Program-made: the position numbers and the translations under genes
From: Setophaga petechia
Lineage: Eukaryota; Chordata; Aves; Passeriformes; Parulidae
Length of the DNA: 64,000 bases
NCBI GenBank assembly: GCA_024362935.1
Contig: JANCRA010000019.1
Location: forward strand, 2,448,001 to 2,512,000
Direction of reading: 5' to 3'
Part shown: positions 53,085-61,690 of the stretch, one piece after another
How positions within the stretch are numbered: the stretch's first letter is position 1
How the letters are laid out: the number at the start of each line of letters is the position of its first letter
The notes under the pieces: model-generated
Seen by the model: the letters and a program-made list of their open reading frames with translations, nothing else
The model's database searches: none
What the model was told of the DNA's origin: nothing

Positions 53085-53240
53085 ATTTTGTCATTTCTAT
53101 ATTTCTGCAGATTTAAATAATATGGCATAGCTCTGTCCTTACTGTTACACTTATCTTTCTTCTGCAGGAATTCCAGCCACTGATATGGCCAAGACAGAAA
53201 AATACATACAGAAACTGAACAGAATGCAAAATATGAGTTT
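53085..53240 (+). pseudogene. RNF125: RNF125 exon 2 remnant, disrupted
   Basis: RNF125 is a RING E3 ligase that targets RIG-I, MDA5 and MAVS. After a good acceptor (pyrimidine tract and TATAG ending at 53084), the frame from 53086 reads FCHFYISADLNNMA, then TAG at 53128-53130, then LCPYCYTYLSSAGIPATDMA and K. Aligned without gaps to human RNF125 from FCRSC to the GVPATDVAK block, I count 19 identities in 36 positions, including CPYC and PATD. Defects: the stop replaces the Trp before CPYC; the second Cys of FCRSC is Tyr, removing a zinc ligand; and after the lysine at 53193 a 27-nt unmatched stretch and a probable frameshift precede AGAATG. The exon begins at the same codon split after the RING His-Val as in RNF138. 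Location and strand match human RNF125 between TRAPPC8 and RNF138. Confidence 0.75.
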
Positions 53241-53244
53241 GCAG

Positions 53245-55005
53245 CCTTGAACACTAACTGCTAAATAATTCCAGAGATGTGTCCATGCCTGAGAACTAAC
53301 AGTATTGAAATCCCTTTTTAATGACAGGTATAAACAGAAATTCCACCAGCATAATGATGGAAGAATACGTTTTTGGAATTCATCAAGCTGATATCTAAAA
53401 GAGCTCTAAAACATTCTGCCAGTGCCATTGTAAGTCTTAATCTCAGACCTAAACCTACAGGAGCTGAATCTTCTTGATCCACTACATTGGCTTTGACCAG
53501 ATAAAGGACACAAAAAATACCTCATGATTGTGCTTCATCAGAAGTACAGTACTTCACTGTTATATGGAGGTTCTGAGTTCATGGAAATCAGATAGCCAGT
53601 AGCAGCAGCAATATCAAACCCCAATTATCCCTAATGAATCTGCAAGAAAGTTTGGCTGAAGACTACATTGAGGTCTGAATCAGGCCCTCACATTGGAATA
53701 TTTTTTGCTTTTAGTGCAGTTGGTGTAGATTTTCATCACAAAAAACAAGCCAGATGTGATCTGGAAGGGTCCCTCTCCCCAAACTAATTTTTTTTCCCTT
53801 TTGCCTTCCAGATTTAACTCAAAAATATTAAGAGCAAATATAATGGACAAATAAATTCACCACAAACTAATAATCATTTCACCCAAATGGACCTTACTTT
53901 TACAAGGTGAATATTATTATTATATAACATATTAGTGCAATACTGACCCAGTAATAAATAGCTTGAGGAACTGAGCCCATAGTCAAAGGAGAGCCTTCCC
54001 TAGGTATAGCCACAATGTTGTAATAAGGTTTGAACTAGAATATATTGAGTAACGATTTAGCATGAATGGGTCATGGTATAAACCATAACAAGCTGCTGTT
54101 TCTCACTGCTTAGGTATATCTGAGTAAAATAAAACCTCATTTAAGAACTTAGGAAAAATATGTAGAAAAATACAGACCTATACAGAAGCTTGGACTTGCT
54201 GTAATAAAGTAGACCTTAGTGTTGAAGAATTTTTAAAAGCACTTTTAAATTTGTTATCCCAGCATAGTGAATTCAATTTGGTAGAAAAACTCTTTGTTGA
54301 TTTTCTTATGTTTTGTTTTGTTTTAGTTGGACTTGTTTCTGTTTCATGTAGTTCGACATTAATCCTTGATTAATATTTTTCAATTATAATACTGGAATAG
54401 TACTTCAGATGCATGCTATTTTTTGTGTACAACTACAATACATTTTACTAGCATTTAGTAGTTTGATAGACTTAGCTCCACATAACCTGCTTTCTAGAAA
54501 CAGTCATATTTTGAAAAGTCAGCAGTTTTTGCTGTTTTTCTTGGGGGAGAATTATGTTTACTTTCAAATAAAACTACTTGAAAATGTTGAATAAGACTGA
54601 TCATAATCTGAATGTAATTGACCATCTCCTAAGAATTTATTCCTCAGAAATAGTTTTGAATTATGAAGATTGGCAGCTCTTCTTATTAATATATAGTATA
54701 TAGAAAGAATATATGTATTTTTAAAATATATGCGTGTTGTATGTCAAAAGTTCAAATTCTATGTTCCTTTCATTCTCTTTCAGAGCAGAACATGTTAGCG
54801 AATTTGATTAAATGTGTAGCCATTCTAAAATTACTCAGGTCTTGAAATTCAATGGCCTTTAGTTTTGTTCATTAATGATAAGAAGCAATTTTGGTATCAT
54901 TATTGAAATGTTTTTATTTATGAATTTAAAGTGCCTATACTCTGCTGTGTAAATTCCTAAACTACATACTATTGAGGTTGCTGAAGACAGACTCATCTCC
55001 TTTTC
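53245..55005. other. Intergenic, no gene seen
   Basis: AT-rich. No repeat or coding block recognised. Confidence 0.7.
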
Positions 55006-55007
55006 AG

Positions 55008-55061
55008 TTACTGTTCTGATTCTCAGAAAAACTTGAGCATTTGTCCACATACATTTGAAAG
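55008..55061 (+). pseudogene. RNF125: Possible RNF125 exon 3 remnant
   Basis: After a strong acceptor (CTCCTTTTCAG ending at 55007) the phase-0 frame has SEKLEHLST at 55023-55049 and then YI*K. Human RNF125 exon 3 has S-E-x3-H-I-x-T, then CQK and YIDK. Seven positions match if a three-codon loss is allowed, and two stops (55017 and 55056) interrupt the frame. The order fits between the exon 2 and exon 4 matches, but the similarity is weak. Confidence 0.3.
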
Positions 55062-55461
55062 CTGCACTGACCTGAAAAATTGTCTCCACCATGCAAAAGG
55101 ACCATGCTCTGTACTGAAAAATGAGTAGAAGTCCTCTGCTAAGGGGTGTCAATACTCAATGAGCACTCCTGAGAATTGATAGTTTGGTCACGCCTGCTCC
55201 AAGAATATCACAGCAATTAAATTATGCTTTTAGAAAATGCCTGTAGTGGTAGTGATCAGTATTTTCATCTGTTCTTCAATAAGGTCATGGATAACCATAA
55301 CATAAATTGAGTGCTTTTCTGGATCGATATCCTGACATGTTGGCACAGGGAACTGTGCAGCATCCATTAGCAAGGCTGACCTCTTGCCAGCATAGCATAC
55401 ATCAGGTGCCTGCTACACACTCATGCTGCAGTCTGGCATGGCAAAAGAAGGATCCTTATGA

Positions 55462-55502
55462 TGTCTGGCCAAGGAAACTTCAATAGTTTCCTTGGCCAGA
55501 CA
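55462..55502. repeat. Perfect 18-bp inverted repeat with 5-nt loop
   Basis: The left arm TGTCTGGCCAAGGAAACT (55462-55479) and right arm AGTTTCCTTGGCCAGACA (55485-55502) are exact reverse complements around TCAAT. This would form a stable hairpin in DNA or RNA. The right arm runs into an ATATATAT stretch. It lies between the exon 3 and exon 4 remnants of RNF125. Confidence 0.95.
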
Positions 55503-55609
55503 ATATATATATTCCAAATATATAAACTTCTTTTATAGTTTGTAGTAACAAAAATGTATCAGTATCCACTAAAAACATACAACTTATTCACAGATCCTCT
55601 TTTCCTTAT

Positions 55610-55671
55610 TGCCCATGCAAAGTAGATGAGGGTGAGCTAATGGGCCATGCCTCATGCACTACAGATCAGAA
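55610..55671 (+). pseudogene. RNF125: RNF125 exon 4 remnant, frameshifted
   Basis: The frame from 55610 reads CPCKVDEGELMGH to 55648. Shifting by one base, 55648-55671 reads CLMHYRSE. Human RNF125 exon 4 has CPFC and then LLDHCITHHRSE, a zinc-finger segment. Matches are C-P-x-C (one residue lost), L, H, C, H, R, S and E, with conservative I/L and H/Y changes. A single missing base between the His and Cys codons explains the frameshift, and about three codons are missing between CPC and ELMGH. It is downstream of the exon 2 remnant on the same strand, as expected. Confidence 0.6.
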
Positions 55672-55679
55672 GGGACAGC

Positions 55680-58600
55680 AGCAGTAATGTACATAAGCAT
55701 ATTATTTTACTGAATTTGCAGATTAAACGGATTAATTCTAGCAACCATTGCTGATAGGAAATAATCGAGAAAGTGTATTAATTGTTCAATTGATTTTGAC
55801 AGCAGAGGACAAATGTACCTATATTCCCCCCCCCCCATCTCTCTTAGAAAAGCAGGTATGCACATAATATTTAAAATTGTAGCAATCCTATCATTCTAAG
55901 TGCTGCCTGAACCACTGAAAATGTGCAATAACTCTTATTAGGGTTACAACAAACAGTTGCTTACAGCCAGATCAAAGAGCACAGTTCAGCGACTCGCCTG
56001 ATTTTAAATCCAGCATGTGCTATTTCTACTGCCCTAAATCAGATTTGTGTAGCATTCCTTCTGTATTCTTATCTGGGTTTTGTAGTCATAATTTGAAAAC
56101 TGCTTATGTGGTCTAATATAGGAGTCTGTCATAGCGGGAGGGTTAACTTTTTTCCCCTAAGTTTTGATAACTTCACATAAATGACTCCATTCTGAAGGTC
56201 CATGGAGGCTGCAAGGTCTTACTGTGACTCCATTTGTAGGTTTGAGGTCAACAGGGTGTAGACTTGGATCTTGATAAATGTAATTTACTTCTCTGATCAT
56301 TATTTGCCATGGCATTTTAGACTGTGACTCTCACATCTCACAGAAGAGGTCTTTTAGAGAGGTTACAGACTCAAGGACCTGTAGACAAATTAACCAGCAC
56401 TCCCATTTCTCACAGTGAGTGGGATGGGGGAACACACTCTGTTCCCTTTAACACTGCAGCTTTATTTTCACCACTTTAATCATGATCATATAAGAGACAG
56501 AAACCCAAGTAAATTAAAGGAATTCACACAGAGTCTATACAGTCTGCACTTTTATATGAGTTAATGCTTTTATGTGTACAGTATACAGGCACACTGGCTT
56601 TTACAGCAGCCTCTCCTATTTGTCTGCAGCTCCATTCCAGGAGCAGGCCAGTCTTGTGTTGTGTACTGAGGATGGCAATGCAATGCTGGAGGTAGATGAC
56701 AAACAGCAGCATTGGAGATGCAACAGGACCAAACAAACTGGAACAAATTCCGCCCTCCTCGCCCCCAACGGTACTGGGTGTACTACCTACTGCCAAGAGC
56801 TGCACGTAAGTTTCCATTTACAGTGCAAGATGAGACTTAAAATAAGCAAAGTTGGTTAAATTAAAGCTGTTTTGAAAGGATAGCAAGAAGCAAATATTCT
56901 ACTTATAGTAAGAAAAAATTGAACCCTGTTCAAGAGAATAGACTCTTATAACTAACCTCTGTTCTTACGGTGTAAGTTTATAAAAAAGCATGTCCATTTT
57001 TTTTGCATGCACAGTATAACACAGTATCTTTCAAAGATGCACTTGAACTGTAAAAAATTAAAATTCGTGTTCATTCATTGAAGCATATACAGTGATTAAA
57101 GTGGCTTTACTCACATGGTAACATATTAACAAGGAAACTGGCCTCTACACTTAAAATTTTGGAATCAGAAAGCGGATCCTTTTTGGGAAGAGAAAGGCTC
57201 AGTGTTTCACATGCCTAGGAAAGTTGCTTTCCTTTTCTTTGAGAACTGCCCTCGCAAAAGAAAACTCCTCAGTCAGAAAGATGGACAGTATTGCTCCAAA
57301 GGTGTTGCAGTGTTGCTTGATATGGTGGGATGACCTGTGTAACTAAAAAAACATCTAGTCTGCCAGAGCAAAGTAGCCTAAAACATAGGGGAAAAGATAT
57401 TTGATTTACGGCTTCCTGGACATCCAAAAAACTTTTTACATGTATGAAATAAGCTGTAGGAGTGCTGTCCTTAGTTTTGTCTGTGGCTGCCAGTGTTTGC
57501 AGATACATCTGGCAAGAGCAAAAGAGACGTCCTTCCCCTTGCACATGACACCTTTTGACCTCTCTGCAGTTACACAGCTTTGTCTCTTTCCCCTTCTTCT
57601 CACATCCATCTTTGACTGTTCCCACAGAACAAATCTCTGCATTTTTCCTATTGGCAAGTAGATGCACTGTTCTTGCACCAGCATTGTCAAGAAGGCAACA
57701 GAATAATAGTTGTACAAAAATATTCCTACAAAGTTGTACAATAGTTGTGCAAAGGTGATCTAAAATGTACTTTTGGAGTGGCAATTTACCCCTGCAAACA
57801 GTAGTTTACAAGCAGTTCTAAAAGTTTTTACTGATGAGATTTCATTTCACAAACACATTTTATCACAAGGAATAAAAAGTTGGAAGGGCCATTGGTTTCA
57901 TTTCATCTAAAAAGTCTGATTTAAAATGCTCTCCTTCAAATAAATGTGTTTCATAAACTTCAGCTGCCTGATTTCTCTTTACATGTTGTTTATGTGAATG
58001 GCAAAAACTACGAAGGATTTACAAGGCTTGTGCCATGCTCTATATTGCTCCACGGTGCACCAGTTGTCAGCTCCAAGGTCACAGCTTTATTAAAGGATCA
58101 AGATTTACAATAATGTTAACAAGAGCATGAATGCCTTCACAGACACCTTCCTGTAGTTTACTTCCCTGAAGTCACCTGCACAATTTCTCCCCCTGCCAAA
58201 GCTACTAATCAATAAATACTGCAGTCTCCTGAAGAAAGTTCAAGTGGTTCTATCATGTTGCTTTAGTAATAAATCTTTGCTTTTGTTTAACACCTGCCTT
58301 CAAAAGACATAACCTTCTTTACCTGCAGTAATTAAACTTCCTAACAGCCTTATTTGGTGATTAAAACCTCCTCCCTTCTTAAAGATTGAGAAACTGATGC
58401 ATAAGACCATGAAGTCATAAAAGAAGAGTAAAAGACCTGGAAACCCATCTCTGCTGGCCTCCCATGTGCTGAGGCTGAAGGCCACGCTGCCTGTACCCAA
58501 ATGGCAGTTGTGTAGCATCTCAACTGTGGCTTCTGTAATTTTTCCTTTTCATATACTGTCACAGGCTGTCTAGGTTGCCTCTGAAGGTGTGGTGTCATCC

Positions 58601-59645
58601 TCACTGACACAAGCATGTACAAGAAGCTTATGTCTGCAGGCTACTTAGCACTTAAGGTGTAGCTCTGTGTCTTCTTCTGGCTGTCCCTGCAGTGCTGATG
58701 AGGTTACTGCCACCAACTGCTGCTAGTCACCCACTCAGATTGACTGGTGTGGCTGCCTGCTCCATTCCATGGAAGATAATCAATCACTTTAAATAGTAGG
58801 GGATTTGCCAGCCTATGAGCAGCCCAGATAACCCTTATCAGCAGGGTTGAGAGCAGGATAGCAGTAACCTCCTGAGCTAGCACAGCCATGGTTACCAGAG
58901 GACAACTTACCACAGCATCTCAAATCCCAGGCATGTCTTCCCTGGGAGATCCCTGCCCAAGGAGTTCTGCCTTTTCCGTCAGATTTTCTCCCAGCCTGAA
59001 GTATGAGCAGCAAATATCCCAGCCCAGGCAACTTATTTCACTATGGGCCAAAGGCTTTGGAAGTGCTTTCCTTGAGAGTTTCAGAACTCTTGGTACTTAG
59101 AGGCATGCATTTTTTTTTCCGTGTGGTCTAATAAGAAGGTATTCAGGTAGTGATTGGCTTTTGTTGTGCTGTCTCTGCTCTTCCTTAGGAAGATACTAAC
59201 ATTAATAGCCAATAGTCATTGTGACAGATACTGAACAAGAACATCCTTCACAGAATCACAGGATGGTTCATCTCTCTCATCTTCACCTAAAGAGAGACCT
59301 CAGCTTCAGCTTCATTCCCTGCAGGTCCCTCTCCCCTCCAAACCAAGAGCCCCGATGTGTCATGGGCATTGCCTCTTGCTGCTGACCACTAGCAGCTACA
59401 AGAACCAACTCTGATGGATGTCTAAAGCATTTAGGTTTTATTTGGTTTTGAAATGCTGGAGTCTGAAAGCATATGTGAATCACAGCTCCTAATGTTTTGC
59501 ACTCTCTCTTTCCCGAAAATCTAACTCCAGGGCCGAGAGAGAGGGGGATCTCCCCACCCAGAGATCTCCTCTGAACATCTGACTATGGTACAGACAGCTG
59601 TAGTCAAGGACACAGAGGAATCAAGATGAAGGATCCATTTTCTCT
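55680..59645. other. Intergenic, no gene seen
   Basis: Mostly AT-rich. A 171-codon minus frame (57269-57784) is open but unrecognised. A run of nine or ten C lies near 55827. I could not find an RNF125 exon 5 remnant, which should lie here or further right. Confidence 0.65.
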
Positions 59646-59654
59646 CAGTCCTGG

Positions 59655-59818
59655 CACTGGAACAGGTTGCCCAGAGGAGTCATGGAAGTGTTCAAGTCCA
59701 GGTTTGGATGGAGTTCTGAGCAACCTGGACTAGTGAAAGGTGTCCCTGCTCAGGGCAGAGCAGATGGAACTAAATTATCTTTGAAGTCCCTTCCAATCCA
59801 AACCATTTTATAATCTCT
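59655..59818 (+). mobile_element. CR1 LINE 3' fragment
   Basis: GGAACAGGTTGCCCAGAGGA, GTTCAAGTCCAGGTTTGGAT, AACCTGGACTAGTGAAAGG and CCCTTCCAATCCAAACCATT. Plus orientation, truncated at the 5' end. Confidence 0.9.
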
Positions 59819-60107
59819 GAGCAAAAAAGACCAGGCCTAGTCTGAATCTTAGATTTATTATGATTACAACCTTCAGAAATTAATATTGTTGATATAGTCT
59901 CTTCAAATCTGTTTCTTTTTAAAGCATTTTTAACATTTTAGTTTTTGCTTATATGCCAAGAGTTATTTCCAGATGAGGTCAGTACTAGATGTGCTTAATA
60001 GGTCCAAAGTCTTCTCTACCTGGAGAAGTCTTTTGGCATCAGTATAGAGCAGATATTCTTTAAAGTTCTTATTCTGGTAGAAAAACACAGTCATACCACT
60101 GAATTAA

Positions 60108-60184
60108 GGTTTGGGGTTTGGTTTTTTCTGGGTTTTTTTGGTTGGTTTTTTTTTTTTGTTGGTTTTTTTTTTTTTTTTTTTGGT
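60108..60184. repeat. T/G-rich low-complexity tract
   Basis: GGTTTGG-like units merging into T runs of up to about 20. It precedes the CR1 element and resembles a decayed simple repeat. Confidence 0.85.
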
Positions 60185-60262
60185 TCAGGATCATTCAGAA
60201 GGTCTGCCCCAACTCTCAGTAATGCCACTAAAACTACTCCTTAAAATCACCACTAGTGCCAG

Positions 60263-60783
60263 CCACAGAATTCCAGCATCAGTTGGGTTGGAGAAGACCT
60301 CTGAGATCATCAAATCCAACCTATGACCGAACACCACCAAATCAGCTATAGCACAGCACTAAGTGCCACATCTTTTCTTAAACATCTCCAGGAATGCTGA
60401 TGCCATCACCTCCCTGGGAAGCCCATTCCAATGTTTAATCACCCTGAAGAAATTCCTCCTGACGTCCAACCTAAACCTCCTCTGGCACAGCTTGAGGCTA
60501 ATTCCTCTTGTCTCGTCACTCGTTAATCGGGAGAAGAGGCCGATCCTCACCTGGCTACACCCTCCTTTCCGACGGAGAGCGATAAGGAGCCTCTTTTTCT
60601 ACAGGATAAACAACCCCAGCTCCCTCAGCCGCTCCTCACTGGTGCTCCAGACCCGTCACCACCTCTGCTGCCCTTCTCTGGACTCGCTCCAGCACCCCAG
60701 TGTCCTTCCTAGATTAAGGCCCCAGAACTGAACACAGATTCAAGGCGCGGCCTGACGGGTGCCCAGTAGAGGGGACTGGACGA
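60263..60783 (-). mobile_element. CR1 LINE fragment reaching the RNF138 CpG island
   Basis: About 520 bp of CR1 in reverse orientation: TTGGAGAAGACCTCTGAGAT, AAGTGCCACATCTTTTCTTA, AGCCCATTCCAATGTTTAAT, AGAAATTCCTCCTGACGTCC, CAGCTCCCTCAGCCGCTCCT and CAAGGCGCGGCCTGACGGGT. The longest CR1 copy in the window. It ends where the CpG-rich promoter begins. Confidence 0.93.
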
Positions 60784-61690
60784 TTCCATCCAGAAACACC
60801 CCGGAGCCTGAGCGCTGCCACCGGGCAGGCTAGCGAGCGCCGCTGCTGCGCGGAAGGGCTGCGGGGCGGGCGCAGCGCGGGGGCGGAGCGGAGCGGGGAA
60901 GCCTCACGGACAGGGCGGAGCGGGGGCCGTGTCGTCGCGGCCCCGCCGGGCCGGGAGGCGATCGCCATGGAAACGCCGGCCCCGCCCCTGCCCCCCCGAG
61001 TGCCGCCGGGAGCGCGGCCGGAGCTGCCGGGTCCCTCCTCCCCGGGCAGGGCCAGGTAGAGCGCGGGGCGGGGGCTGCCGGGGCCGGGCGGGCGGAGCCG
61101 CGAAGGGCGGCGGGCGGAGCGCAGGCCGGGCTCGTTCCGCTGCCCCGCCGCAGCTCGGCCCGGATCCCACCCGGCGCCGGTGCCCCCAGCCATCCGCTCT
61201 CGTACCCCCGGCCGCGCCTCCCGGGAGCGAAGCGGGGCCGGGCTCTCCTCGGCCCGCCAGGGCGGGGCTTGTTCGTCGTCCCCGATCCTGGCGGAGAGGC
61301 CCGTACGTGTTGCCATGGCCGAGGGGGCCGCGGCGGCCCCGGCGTGCTTCAACGAGGATGATTTTTACTGCCCGGTGTGCCAGGAGGTGTTCAAAACGCC
61401 CGTGAGGACCGCCAACTGCCAGCACGTGTGGGTATCCCGACCCCCCGCCCCTTCCCAAGCCTTTTCCTCGATTCCTCCTGCTCTCCGCCTTGTGCTCCTC
61501 GGCTCCCCCCGCTCCCGGCGCACGGACCCTCGGCCTGGAGACGCTGGCGGTGAGGATGCGAGCCCGGTGCTGCTCCAGCCTCCCCTCGCCTCTTTCTTTT
61601 GTAGCCGACGAGGACCGGTGGTTTAGGAGGAGCCCCCCCACCTCCCCGGGTGTCTGCTCGGCGGTGGGGGAGTTTTGCTGTGCTCTCTGA
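60780..61690 (+). promoter_or_regulatory. RNF138: CpG island and promoter of RNF138
   Basis: Dense GC and CpG sequence from the CR1 boundary through exon 1 into intron 1, with several GGGGCGGGG/GGCGGG boxes of Sp1 type. No TATA box is obvious. The start of transcription probably lies within a few hundred bases upstream of the ATG at 61315. Long minus-strand frames (60714-61641) are GC-driven shadows. Confidence 0.85.
61315..61427 (+). CDS. RNF138: RNF138 coding exon 1
   Basis: Residues 1-37 plus two bases, ending TANCQH and a split Val codon. The donor is GTGGGT at 61428. Carries the first four RING zinc ligands. Confidence 0.96.

Noticed and set aside
56290..56380. SHLTEEVF-like stretch considered as an RNF125 exon 5 remnant
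   Set aside because: Only two or three scattered identities and two stops, which is indistinguishable from chance.
57466..57520. VCGCQC stretch considered as an RNF125 exon 4 remnant
   Set aside because: No match to the LLDHC and HHRSE part, whereas 55610-55671 matches both.
60714..61641. Long minus-strand frames (212 and 245 codons) opposite the RNF138 promoter
   Set aside because: CpG-island shadows. They overlap CR1 and RNF138 exon 1 antisense and match no family I know.
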